Shown: in pieces, positions 55,599 to 64,000 of the stretch
How positions within the stretch are numbered: the first letter of the stretch is position 1
Layout: each line of letters starts with the position of its first letter
DNA from: Lactobacillus sp. W8174
Lineage (GTDB): Bacteria; Bacillota; Bacilli; Lactobacillales; Lactobacillaceae
Reading direction: 5' to 3'
Length of the DNA: 64,000 nt
Assembly (NCBI RefSeq): GCF_016100975.1
Contig: NZ_JACFRN010000001.1
Location: 558,001-622,000, forward strand
The notes under the pieces: generated by a model
Told to the model about the DNA's origin: nothing
Seen by the model: the letters and a program-made list of their open reading frames with translations, nothing else
Database searches by the model: none
Translations under genes and position numbers: made by a program

Positions 55599-56987
55599 TT
55601 ATTTCAATTTCTTCTCAAGTCTGAATAAGTTTAAATAACTAAGCAAAATTATCACACTGACAAATGTCAAAAATAAAAATGCTTCTTGACTGCCTTGGGC
55701 CGTAAGTGCTGCATAATTACCAGGTCTTTTTTGCCAAGATGAAATAATAGCTGCCATTACTGTTGTTCCCATTGATCCGGCATACTGTTGACCAGTTTGA
55801 AAAACTGCGGTCGCATCGGTATGCAATTCTTCTGGTTGTAATTTCGATGCTTCAGCCATAGTATTGTTAAACGCCATCTGGCGACCGATAATCATAATGC
55901 CATAAAAAACACCAACCATGAATGTACTGATTTTCAAACTAAACAAAGAAAAAAGCAAACAGGCCGTTAAGCAGAATATTGTTCCAGTAAGTAGTGGCAA
56001 TGGTGCACCCTTTTTATCATAAACATGACCAAACCAAGGGTTTAAAATACCACTGATAATACAACCCGGAAGTAAAACCAAGCCTCCGATTAAAGAACTG
56101 GCATGATTAACAATTTGCACATAATTTGGTATCGCAAAGCTGGTGCCAATATTGATAAACTGCAATAGTAGATAAGATATCATGGCAAAAATAAAGGGTT
56201 TGTTTTTGAAAATGTTCAAGTTAATCAGCTTCTTTTTGCTAGACCGTGACAATTTTATAAATGCGTATACCAAAATTGCCACGATAATCATGCTGAGCCA
56301 AAAACCGATATCTGTAAAACCATTGCTAATTCTATTAAAACCTAAGTTAAAAATTACCATTGCACTAGCAATAACAATATAACTTAGCCAGTCAAAACTC
56401 GGATGTTTTTTCTCATGGTATTGTTCAATTACGAATAAACCCAAAATCATAATAAATACAGCAATCACCGCTACAATTTCAAAAATTAAGGGCCAGCCAA
56501 AATAGTAAACAACTGTACCGCCAAATGTAGGGCCTAAAGATGGTGCAAGAATAATGACTAAACCAGTCAAGCCCATATAGAAGCCCCATTTTTCTTGCGG
56601 CATTAGTTCTACAACCATATTAAACATTAATGGTATTGATAATCCTGCTCCGATTGAAGAAATTATCCGACCTGCAAGTAAGATCCAGAAATTAGAGGCA
56701 AAAGCAGCTACAATTGAACCGGCAATGAATGCAATTGCGGCAGTTAAAAACAGTTGCCTTGCTGAAAAACGGTCGTTTAAATAAGAGCTTGCAACCATAA
56801 TTACAGAAATTGTTAGTAAATACCCTGTTGTCGTCCACTGGACTAATCCTAAACCAATGTGAAATTGTTTCATCAATGTGGGAAAAGTAACGTTTAAACT
56901 TGTTTCTGTCAAAATGGAAACAAAAGCCATTAAAGCACAACTGATAATTGCCAAAACCCGCTTGGGTGTTTCTTTCTTTTCCGCCAT
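55599..56987 (-). CDS. MFS multidrug exporter, DHA2 (EmrB/QacA) family
   Basis: A 462-residue transporter with about 14 membrane segments, as expected for DHA2. Motif A is SSYLNDRFSARQLFL near residue 65, motif C is GLVIILAPSLGPTFGGTVVYYFGW near 145-168, and a second half begins near FIFAMISYLLLQF. It should export hydrophobic drugs or dyes in exchange for protons. It is monocistronic, with no regulator nearby. Confidence 0.92.
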   Translation of the reverse strand: MAEKKETPKRVLAIISCALMAFVSILTETSLNVTFPTLMKQFHIGLGLVQWTTTGYLLTISVIMVASSYLNDRFSARQLFLTAAIAFIAGSIVAAFASNFWILLAGRIISSIGAGLSIPLMFNMVVELMPQEKWGFYMGLTGLVIILAPSLGPTFGGTVVYYFGWPLIFEIVAVIAVFIMILGLFVIEQYHEKKHPSFDWLSYIVIASAMVIFNLGFNRISNGFTDIGFWLSMIIVAILVYAFIKLSRSSKKKLINLNIFKNKPFIFAMISYLLLQFINIGTSFAIPNYVQIVNHASSLIGGLVLLPGCIISGILNPWFGHVYDKKGAPLPLLTGTIFCLTACLLFSLFSLKISTFMVGVFYGIMIIGRQMAFNNTMAEASKLQPEELHTDATAVFQTGQQYAGSMGTTVMAAIISSWQKRPGNYAALTAQGSQEAFLFLTFVSVIILLSYLNLFRLEKKLK

Positions 56988-57169
56988 AAAATTAAATCTC
57001 CTTAATAAAAAAGGCTAAAAGCCAAAAACTTTTACCCTTTCCATAATGGTTAATATGAATAAATACAATGTACAGGATGATATGTCTTTTTCTGATATAA
57101 ACATAACTCATGTAAAGTAAGCATATATTTATCTTAATCTTATTTTAAAAAAGTTTCAATAATTAAAAA

Positions 57170-58519
57170 TTATTTTTCCTGCTTAAATCTATTTGCTAGG
57201 TCATCGTGTAGTTCTTCGTAACCCGGTTTATTAAGCAAACCAAACATATTGCGCTTGTATTCTTCAACACCAGGTTGATTGAATGGATTAATGCCATTAA
57301 CATAGCCAGAAACTGCAATTGCCAGTTCAAAGAAGTAAATTAAGTAACCTAAAGTGTGTTCCGTTTGATCAGGAATATTAACTGTCATAACAGGAACACC
57401 ACCATCAGTGTGAGCAAGAACTACTCCTTCATAGGCACGTTCATTTACAAAGTTTAAGCTTTTACCAGATAAGAAATTCAATTGGTCTAAATTACGATCG
57501 TCAGAAGGAATTTTGACATCATTTGCCGGATTCTCGACTCTAATAACTGTTTCGAAAAGATTTCTGCGGCCTTCTTGAATATATTGACCCAATGAGTGCA
57601 AATCAGTCGTAAAGTTGGCACTGGCTGGCCAAATACCTTTATTATCCTTTCCTTCTGATTCTCCCATTAATTGTTTGCACCATTCACTAAACATTCTTAA
57701 AGTTGGTTCATAGTTTTCAACAATTTCAGTGGTGTAGCCTTTGCGATAAAGAATATTACGCAAAGCAGCATATTGATAAGGAGTCGCGTTACTTAAATCT
57801 GTATTGGTATACTCTGCTCTGGCATCAGCAGCGCCTTTCATTAATTGGTCAATATCGGCACCAGAAACTGCAATCGGCAACAGACCAACAGCTGACAGTA
57901 CGCTGTAACGTCCACCAATATCATCTGGCACAACAAATTCTTCATAACCTTCAGCATCTGCTTCAGTTTTTAAAGCACCTTTAACGCGATCAGTGGTAGC
58001 AAAAATTCTATTCTTAGCCTCATCTGCGCCATACTTTTCAATTAATTTATCTTTAAAAATGCGAAAAGCAACAGCTGGTTCAGTGGTGGTACCGGATTTA
58101 GAAATAACATTAACACTAAAGTCCTTGTCACCAAGCCATTCAATCAGATCATGTAAATACGAGCCTGATAAGGAGTTGCCGCAGAATACAACAGTAGGAT
58201 ATTTTTCTTTACCCTTGCCATAGAATGCACCATTTAGAAACTCAATAGCTGCCTGAGCGCCTAAATATGAACCGCCAATACCGATACAAACTAAGACTTC
58301 AGAGTCACTTTGAATCTTTTGGGCTGCTTTTTTGATTCTGGCAAATTCCTCTTTGTCATAATTAACCGGCAAATCAACCCAGCCCAGAAAATCATTGCCT
58401 GCCCCAGAACCATCTCTCAGTTCTTTGTCGGCAACATTAACTAAAGCTTGCATCTCGCCTAGTTCATTATCGTGAACAAATGGTGTCAGTTTTGTACCAT
58501 CAAATTTAATTAAACTCAT
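57170..58519 (-). CDS. pgi: Glucose-6-phosphate isomerase
   Basis: A 449-residue enzyme of the Firmicute Pgi type. ATG 58519 is chosen because an AAGGAGAG site lies 8 bases upstream. Signatures: [16 protein letters not shown] near 80, [16 protein letters not shown] near 140, [14 protein letters not shown] near 205, and the ending [21 protein letters not shown]. It interconverts glucose-6-phosphate and fructose-6-phosphate and receives the glucose-6-phosphate made by the GH1 and pgmB enzymes encoded to its left. Monocistronic. Confidence 0.98.
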   Translation of the reverse strand: MSLIKFDGTKLTPFVHDNELGEMQALVNVADKELRDGSGAGNDFLGWVDLPVNYDKEEFARIKKAAQKIQSDSEVLVCIGIGGSYLGAQAAIEFLNGAFYGKGKEKYPTVVFCGNSLSGSYLHDLIEWLGDKDFSVNVISKSGTTTEPAVAFRIFKDKLIEKYGADEAKNRIFATTDRVKGALKTEADAEGYEEFVVPDDIGGRYSVLSAVGLLPIAVSGADIDQLMKGAADARAEYTNTDLSNATPYQYAALRNILYRKGYTTEIVENYEPTLRMFSEWCKQLMGESEGKDNKGIWPASANFTTDLHSLGQYIQEGRRNLFETVIRVENPANDVKIPSDDRNLDQLNFLSGKSLNFVNERAYEGVVLAHTDGGVPVMTVNIPDQTEHTLGYLIYFFELAIAVSGYVNGINPFNQPGVEEYKRNMFGLLNKPGYEELHDDLANRFKQEK

Positions 58520-58598
58520 AATCACGCTCTCCTTACTGAATTAAATATGTATTTCACAAGAACATTTTAGCAATCTTATTTTACAAATACCAGTGCTT

Positions 58599-59225
58599 TT
58601 AGTTAGTTTTATGGGTCCTTCTCCTGATTATCATTACAAGCCAATAGCAGAAATAGCCAATTACCGTTCCGCAACTGTTAAAGAACACATCATCAATATC
58701 TGTAACTCCAGTTTCCAGTAAAAACTGCATCCCTTCAATAAAAACTGAAAAAATGATACCAGCGAAAACAACACGCCAAAAGGTTTGTTTTTTGGAAAAA
58801 ACAAATGGTGATAAAAATCCAAATGGAATAAAGCACAGGATGTTACCCAAAGAATTGTATACAAAGTCTAGCCTGCTGGGGGCATGATACATTTTCCAGG
58901 TTTCCCTCAAAAAGACAAAATTTATTTCGTTTAAAGGCCTGTGCAGATTAAGGGTCAGGTTCCAGGGAAAATAAGTGTTACGAAAAGTAGTTAACATCAG
59001 CACTAAAATTAAATAAAAAGCAAATAACCATACTGACGCTTCAGATTTAATTGTACGCCGACTCCTAATAGTCATTAGCCAGATTAAGCGTATTACCATA
59101 AAAAACAGGAAATAAAAGATAGTTTTATCAAGTGCCAGTACAATCAACTTAATCAAAGCAAAATGATTGATTTTAGTAGCGTAAAGTTGCGAAAGCAGGT
59201 TATATAGTGGTCCTAAAAATATCAT
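58599..59225 (-). CDS. VanZ-family membrane protein
   Basis: A 208-residue protein with five or six membrane segments and the VanZ core (TFRNTYFPWNLTLN, YNSLGNILCFIPFGFLSPFVF, FIEGMQFLLETGVTDIDDVFFNSCGTVIGY). VanZ-like proteins are linked to teicoplanin resistance in enterococci, but chromosomal homologues in lactobacilli have no proven role. It stands between pgi and the divergent LTA-synthase-type gene. Confidence 0.9.
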   Translation of the reverse strand: MIFLGPLYNLLSQLYATKINHFALIKLIVLALDKTIFYFLFFMVIRLIWLMTIRSRRTIKSEASVWLFAFYLILVLMLTTFRNTYFPWNLTLNLHRPLNEINFVFLRETWKMYHAPSRLDFVYNSLGNILCFIPFGFLSPFVFSKKQTFWRVVFAGIIFSVFIEGMQFLLETGVTDIDDVFFNSCGTVIGYFCYWLVMIIRRRTHKTN

Positions 59226-59367
59226 TCTGATTCAATTCCTAAAATATAGTTCATTTAAATTATACTCAAGTTTCTGCAATTAATTATTAAAAAAGGTCTA
59301 ACAAAACAGAAAAGATTGTCTAAAAGGACAGAAACTTTTAAAATAGTCTGATAAGGGAGAGTTCATT

Positions 59368-61560
59368 TTGAATAAAAAAAATCTGACTAACTTCATTCAG
59401 ACTCGTATAGGCTTTTTCTGCCTTCTGGTTGTTTTATTTGCGCTCAAGTACATTTTTGCAGCCTACCATGATTTCAATTTGGGTATTTCAGATCCTTATC
59501 AACATATTATCATGTGGTTAAGTCCTGTTGGTAGTGCAATTTTATTAATAAGCATCGGATTATATTTTTCCAAGCCTGTCATTTCATATTGCGCAATGGT
59601 CCTGCTTGATGTAGCAAATTCTGGCCTGTTATTCGCCAATGTTCTTTATTATCGGCAATTTTCCGATTTTATTACCGTAAAGACTATTACTAATGCTGGA
59701 AAAGTTGCTCCTGGTCTAGGAAAAAGTGCAGTCGCATTGCTTCAACCTTCTGACTTGTTATTGTGGCTTGACCTTATCATCATAATCATATTACTGATTG
59801 CTCACAAAATCAGAATTGATCAAAAATCCTTTGGCCTTCTTACACCATTTGCTGTTACTTCAGTTGGTGCTTTAATTTTAGTGCTGAATGTCTTTTTGGC
59901 TGAATCTTCTAGACCACGCTTGTTAGGTACCACATTCGATCGTTCATACATTGTTAAATATCTTGGTATTGATACCTACACGGTTTATGATGCTGTTAAA
60001 AATGAACAAACAGAGCAGGTAAATAAAAATGCCAATACAGCTGACTTAAATAAGATTTTGGCTTATACTCAAAAAAACAAATTACCAGTAAATACAGAAT
60101 ATTTTGGTAAAGAAAAAGGCAAAAATGTAATAATAATCCATTTAGAAAGCTTTCAACAGTTTTTAATTGATTTAAAAATTAATGGTAAGGAAGTTACTCC
60201 CTATCTCAATTCACTTTATCACAATAAACATACATTAAGTTTTGCCAATTTTTACCACCAGGTTGGAATTGGCCGCACCAGTGACGCAGAAAACATGCTG
60301 GAAACCAGCACTTATGGTATTTCTGACGGGTCTTTATTCACTGCCATGGGCAGTTCAAATACTTTTCAGGCTGCTCCTCAAATTTTGCGTCAACATGGCA
60401 ACTACACTTCAGCCGTATTTCATGGCAATGTCGGTACTTTTTGGAACCGTGATGATGTTTATAAAAACATGGGTTATAACTATTTCTTTGACCAAAATTA
60501 CTTTAGTCATGATAAAAATGACCATATTGGCTATGGCATCAAAGATAAAATTATGTTTGCTGAAAGCATCAAATATTTAGAAAGGATGCAGCAGCCTTTT
60601 TATACTAAATTTATTACCGTTACAAATCATACTCCCTTTGACATGGATGAAGAGGATCTGGATCCGAGCTTTAAAACCAGTGATACGTCAGACAATTCAA
60701 TTAACAATTATTTTGAAACTGCTCATTATCTGGATCAATCTATTCGCGAGTTTTTCAATTACTTGAAGAAATCAGGTTTGATTAAAAATACCATGGTTGT
60801 AATCTATGGCGACCATTACGGATTAACTAATTCTGAAAACGAAACTTTGGCACCAATTGTAGGTGAAAGTTCTGATACTTGGAATGCTTATAATAATGTC
60901 CAGATGCAACGTGTACCTTTCATGATTCATGCTCCAAATTTAAAGGGAAAAATCAAACAGGAAGTCGCAGGCGAAATAGATGTTTTGCCGACTTTGCTCC
61001 ATCTTCTGGGAGTTTCAAATCGCAATTATATTCAGTTTGGCAGTGATCTGCTAGCGCCAAAATATCGCCCCTGGCTTATTTTTAGAAACGGCACTATTGT
61101 TAGTCAAAAATATATTATTATTGGTGGTAAAGGCTTAAAAGGCGTTGTTTACGACCGCCAAAGCGGCAAGCAGATCATTAATTTTACTGAACAGGAAAAA
61201 TATGAAATCACAAAATTGGCCAAAGAAGGCAAGAAGTCACTGAAATACTCTGACTTGTTAAATAATCATAATTTGTTACGTTTTTACACTCCGAGCGGGT
61301 TTAAGCCTGTCGAACCCACACAGTTTGACTATTTAACCAATTACAAACAGATGGAAGACATCAGACAACAATTAAGAAACAAATCAACAGCACTGATAAG
61401 CAAGCAGCGTAGATCTACTACCAGACTATACAAAACAGATGCTACAGAGCTTAAGGGTCATGAAGAAGAAATCACAACAATTCCGGAATCTGTTTCTGGC
61501 AATCATTTAACTGAAAAGCATATTAAGCCTAGTAAAAATCGTAAAAAGTCATATAATTAA
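59368..61560 (+). CDS. ltaS: Lipoteichoic acid synthase-type sulfatase-fold enzyme (LtaS family)
   Basis: A 730-residue protein with a TTG start at 59368, supported by a GGGAGA site 7 bases upstream. Five N-terminal membrane helices (to about residue 180) precede an extracellular sulfatase-fold domain. The catalytic Thr is T304 in VGIGRTSDAENML. Metal/ligand residues follow in FHGNVGTFWNRDDVY near 350, TVTNHTPFDM near 420 and VVIYGDHYG near 475. It polymerises glycerol phosphate from phosphatidylglycerol onto the LTA anchor outside the membrane. A basic C-terminal tail of about 90 residues is longer than usual. A primase or alternative LtaS paralogue cannot be excluded. Confidence 0.92.
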   Translation: MNKKNLTNFIQTRIGFFCLLVVLFALKYIFAAYHDFNLGISDPYQHIIMWLSPVGSAILLISIGLYFSKPVISYCAMVLLDVANSGLLFANVLYYRQFSDFITVKTITNAGKVAPGLGKSAVALLQPSDLLLWLDLIIIIILLIAHKIRIDQKSFGLLTPFAVTSVGALILVLNVFLAESSRPRLLGTTFDRSYIVKYLGIDTYTVYDAVKNEQTEQVNKNANTADLNKILAYTQKNKLPVNTEYFGKEKGKNVIIIHLESFQQFLIDLKINGKEVTPYLNSLYHNKHTLSFANFYHQVGIGRTSDAENMLETSTYGISDGSLFTAMGSSNTFQAAPQILRQHGNYTSAVFHGNVGTFWNRDDVYKNMGYNYFFDQNYFSHDKNDHIGYGIKDKIMFAESIKYLERMQQPFYTKFITVTNHTPFDMDEEDLDPSFKTSDTSDNSINNYFETAHYLDQSIREFFNYLKKSGLIKNTMVVIYGDHYGLTNSENETLAPIVGESSDTWNAYNNVQMQRVPFMIHAPNLKGKIKQEVAGEIDVLPTLLHLLGVSNRNYIQFGSDLLAPKYRPWLIFRNGTIVSQKYIIIGGKGLKGVVYDRQSGKQIINFTEQEKYEITKLAKEGKKSLKYSDLLNNHNLLRFYTPSGFKPVEPTQFDYLTNYKQMEDIRQQLRNKSTALISKQRRSTTRLYKTDATELKGHEEEITTIPESVSGNHLTEKHIKPSKNRKKSYN

Positions 61561-61595
61561 GAAATAATCATTATTTTTTAATTTTGGAGGTTAAG

Positions 61596-62462
61596 ATGAA
61601 ATATTTCATAATTGTTGTGCTGATTTTGCTTTTATTATTTTCTATGTGCCGTGTTGTCCCGCAAAACAATGAAGGTTTAATAGAAACATTGGGAAAATAT
61701 TCCAGAACAGTAAAAGCTGGTTTAGTAATAATCATCCCCGTAATACAGAGGTTACGCAAAGTTTCCCTAGCAATGTTTCCGGCAGAAATTTCGAAGTATT
61801 CAATTATCACCAAAGACAACGCAGAAATTACTACCAGCTTAACCTTAAATTACTTGGTAACTGATTCCTATAAGTATTTTTACAATAATACCGACTCGGT
61901 AAAGTCAATGGTGGAACTAATCCGTGGTCATTTAAGAGATATTATTGGACGGATGGATCTAAATGATGCTCTAGGCTCAACAAGTAGCATTAATAGTCAG
62001 CTGTCCGATGCTATTGGTGATTTAACGGACATTTATGGCATTCGTGTAGTCAGGGTCAACATTGATGAGCTTTTGCCCAGCACTGAAATTCAAAAAGCTA
62101 TGGACAAGCAGTTAACTGCCGATCGTGAAAAAATAGCAGCTATTGAAAAAGCTGAAGGTGAAGCTAAAAATATTGAACTGACTACAAAAGCCAAAAACGA
62201 TGCTTTAATTGCAACCGCTAAAGCTAAGGCGGAAGCTGTTAAAACAGAAGCAGATGCTGAAGCATATCGGATAGATCAGTTGCAAGCCAGCCTGGCTAAA
62301 GCAAGTGACGGCTATTTTAAAAATCAGAGTTTGGACAGTTTTAATAATTTAGCTAAAGGACCTAACAACTTAATCGTAGTTAATAAAGACGACCTTACCA
62401 GCCTGGGAACCATTCCAGCAATGGCAAAGGTCTGGCATGAGGCAACAAAAGATAGCGAATAA
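61596..62462 (+). CDS. SPFH/band 7 (stomatin-like) membrane protein
   Basis: A 288-residue protein. ATG 61596 follows GGAGG by 6 bases; the earlier TTG lies in that site. An N-terminal membrane helix (residues 2-20) leads into the SPFH domain (VVPQNNEGLIETLGKYSRTV ... IITKDNAEITTSLTLNYLV). A long Ala/Glu/Lys coiled coil (about 175-240) and a short C-terminal tail follow. Such proteins oligomerise in membrane microdomains and often interact with proteases or transporters. It follows ltaS by 35 bases and is probably cotranscribed. Confidence 0.92.
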   Translation: MKYFIIVVLILLLLFSMCRVVPQNNEGLIETLGKYSRTVKAGLVIIIPVIQRLRKVSLAMFPAEISKYSIITKDNAEITTSLTLNYLVTDSYKYFYNNTDSVKSMVELIRGHLRDIIGRMDLNDALGSTSSINSQLSDAIGDLTDIYGIRVVRVNIDELLPSTEIQKAMDKQLTADREKIAAIEKAEGEAKNIELTTKAKNDALIATAKAKAEAVKTEADAEAYRIDQLQASLAKASDGYFKNQSLDSFNNLAKGPNNLIVVNKDDLTSLGTIPAMAKVWHEATKDSE

Positions 62463-62474
62463 ATTCTAAGCAGC

Positions 62475-62508
62475 AAAAAATCATTTCCAAACTCGGAAAT
62501 GATTTTTT
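62475..62508. terminator. Bidirectional terminator
   Basis: AAAAATCATTTCC/GGAAATGATTTTT hairpin between the convergent SPFH and histidine kinase genes. The kinase stop codon lies at its edge. Confidence 0.87.
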
Positions 62509-63958
62509 AGTTTTCGAGATATTGTTCATATCCACGATCAAATAAAATAATTGTAAATTCAGCTCCATGATTTATTTCTGACTGCACAGTTATTTTGCCA
62601 CCATGTTGTTTGATCAAAGAAGAAACTATCGACAGTCCTAAGCCATATTCTCCTCTTCCTGAGCGGCTACGAGACGGATCGGCTTTAAAATATCTTTCAA
62701 AAACATATTTAATTTGTTGTTGATTCATCCCAATCCCATTATCTTCAACAATAATAGTTGTTGCATGAGCCACCCGATAGCCGCTTATTTGAATTTCGCC
62801 ATCAGAAGTGAACTGAATTGCGTTCTGGACCAAATTGACCATTATTTGAGTAAAGCGATCTTTATCAGCATAAATTGGTAAATCTCTTGGTGCATTGATA
62901 GTAATAGTATCATTGACCTTAGCAGCATTTTGTTTAAGCTGCATTGTCACATCATCTAGCGTTTTTCTAGCATTAAAGGTGGTCTTAACTAAGTTTATTT
63001 GATTATTACGAATTTTTTCATAATCCAAATTTTCATTAACTAATCTGATCAGACGCTTAGTTTCCCTATTCATCAGGTCAATGGATTTAGGCTTTGCTTT
63101 ATCAGGAATAGCATCATATTGCAAGCCCTCTAAAATACCATTAATGGTAGTCAGAGGCGTACGCATTTCATGAGCTGCATCAGCCATAAATTGATCACGC
63201 CTTTTTTCCTGCTCCTTAACCTCTTGGTTTGATTTCTTTAAAGCGCGAACCATCTGGTTGAAGTTATCAGCAAGCTGGGTTATCTCATCATTGCCACTGT
63301 AATTTGTTTGGACGTCAAAATCTCCAGCAGCAACTTTCTTAGTAGCTCGTGACAGCTTTTTTATTCTGTCAGTTGCATAAAAAGAAAGAATAAAGCTAAG
63401 CATCAAGCCCACAATTATTGCCGAAACAAGAGCACTAAATAAATTTTGCTTGGCTATAGTCACTGGCTTTTCAACCTTGGCAACTCGGACACCTAACCAA
63501 ATCGCCCCGATAAATTTACCTTTGTCTTTCCATGGTAAAAGAACGCCGGTACAAGCATCTTTTTTATGCCCTAAGCTGGAAAGAGCCTCATTATTATTTT
63601 TGATATGAAGCTTCTTTCCCTGTTTTAATTGCATAACGCGCTTTGAAGTTAGGCGTATGTCTTCATTTTTCTCAGGATAGATTTGAGTACCATGCTTGTC
63701 AAAAACACTAAGATAAACCCTATCGCTATGAAGAACGAATTCCAATTTATGCAAAAATTTGGGGTTTAACATGGCTGAGCCATTTTTTTCATCGCTTGCG
63801 GCTAAAGTACCTAAAGCTGAGGCAAAATCCTCCATTCTCTGATAATTATATTCATATGATTGTTTAGTTGCATTATTTATTTCAGAAAAACCGATTATTG
63901 ATACCGTAGTAAGAATGATTAGTAAAAAACTAAGCATATGCTGATAAATTAACTTCAT
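62507..63958 (-). CDS. Sensor histidine kinase (HAMP-HisKA-HATPase)
   Basis: A 483-residue membrane kinase. TM1 (about 9-27) and TM2 (about 168-192) flank an extracytoplasmic sensor of about 140 residues. A HAMP domain (about 190-245) and HisKA follow, with phospho-His H263 in DAAHEMRTPLTTI. The ATPase domain shows an N box (VNLVQNAIQFT), G1 (VEDNGIGM), F box (FERYFKAD) and G2 (GLGLSI). It pairs with the OmpR-type regulator that ends 8 bases upstream. Signal unknown; the nearby ltaS and SPFH genes hint at envelope sensing, but only by position. Confidence 0.94.
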   Translation of the reverse strand: MKLIYQHMLSFLLIILTTVSIIGFSEINNATKQSYEYNYQRMEDFASALGTLAASDEKNGSAMLNPKFLHKLEFVLHSDRVYLSVFDKHGTQIYPEKNEDIRLTSKRVMQLKQGKKLHIKNNNEALSSLGHKKDACTGVLLPWKDKGKFIGAIWLGVRVAKVEKPVTIAKQNLFSALVSAIIVGLMLSFILSFYATDRIKKLSRATKKVAAGDFDVQTNYSGNDEITQLADNFNQMVRALKKSNQEVKEQEKRRDQFMADAAHEMRTPLTTINGILEGLQYDAIPDKAKPKSIDLMNRETKRLIRLVNENLDYEKIRNNQINLVKTTFNARKTLDDVTMQLKQNAAKVNDTITINAPRDLPIYADKDRFTQIMVNLVQNAIQFTSDGEIQISGYRVAHATTIIVEDNGIGMNQQQIKYVFERYFKADPSRSRSGRGEYGLGLSIVSSLIKQHGGKITVQSEINHGAEFTIILFDRGYEQYLEN

Positions 63959-63966
63959 GTTAAAAC

Positions 63967-64000
63967 CTACGAATCATCAAATTTATAGCCAACGCCCCAA
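63967..64000 (-). CDS. OmpR/PhoB-family response regulator (C-terminal end only)
   Basis: The last ten codons read WGVGYKFDDS and then TAG (63969-63967). WGxGYKF is the end of the winged-helix DNA-binding domain of OmpR-type response regulators. The rest lies beyond the right edge. It is upstream of, and cotranscribed with, the histidine kinase. Confidence 0.88.
   Translation of the reverse strand, partial: WGVGYKFDDS

Noticed and set aside
57137-57168. Terminator after pgi
   Set aside because: The AATAATT/AATTATT stem is purely AT and separated from the T run by GAAAC, so I could not support it with confidence.

Overview
The window is AT-rich chromosomal DNA from a Lactobacillus in the narrow (delbrueckii/acidophilus) sense. 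The signs are a YSIRK/DUF1542 giant adhesin, an S-layer-associated (SLAP-domain) protein, a Lacto-usp RNA in front of a universal stress gene, an ISL3-type transposase, and the upp-atp-mreB gene order. The large number of beta-glucoside PTS/GH1 loci plus a GH78 rhamnosidase fits a plant-, pollen- or insect-gut-adapted strain (for example the bee-gut Lactobacillus group). That last step is inference.

Layout. (1) 1-8339, minus: N-terminal 2.78 kilo-residues of a giant surface adhesin that continues off the left edge. (2) 8962-10057, plus: Lacto-usp/6S-like RNA, small membrane protein, UspA. (3) 10074-24057, minus: housekeeping block with rodA, DUF2969, yidD, mreB, DUF1146, the complete F1Fo ATP synthase operon (atpB-E-F-H-A-G-D-C), upp, then tsaC-prmC-prfA-tdk. 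(4) 24201-30886: murT without a neighbouring gatD, a frameshifted ABC exporter, a BspA-like/SLAP surface protein and two lipoproteins. (5) 31188-34726: accessory island with an unassigned terminated small RNA, a decayed ISL3 transposase, an orphan membrane protein, an ArpU-like phage remnant and two tRNA genes, Gln(CTG) and Glu(CTC). (6) 34918-55515: a carbohydrate region with four PTS permease loci and three GH1 6-phospho-beta-glucosidases. Its parts are a LicT-antiterminated bglF-bglA-licT operon with RAT and cre, a celB-GH1 pair, an AraC regulator, a GH3-GH78-pgmB operon, a PTS_EIIC_2 permease preceded by a 22-codon leader ORF, and a complete cellobiose-type PTS (IIB-IIC-IIA-GH1). (7) 55599-64000: MFS exporter, pgi, VanZ-family protein, LTA-synthase-type enzyme, SPFH protein and a two-component system cut by the right edge.

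How it works together. Beta-glucosides enter through the PTS as 6-phosphates and are split by the GH1 enzymes. The GH78/GH3/pgmB operon would trim rhamnose and beta-linked sugars and rescue beta-glucose-1-phosphate. Glucose-6-phosphate joins glycolysis at Pgi.

The most unexpected element is a complete guanine-class purine riboswitch (aptamer 55406-55472, terminator 55321-55370) with its own promoter. Its only downstream genes are the cellobiose-type PTS/GH1 operon, not a purine gene. Either an unusual regulatory wiring or a riboswitch left behind when a purine gene was lost would explain this.
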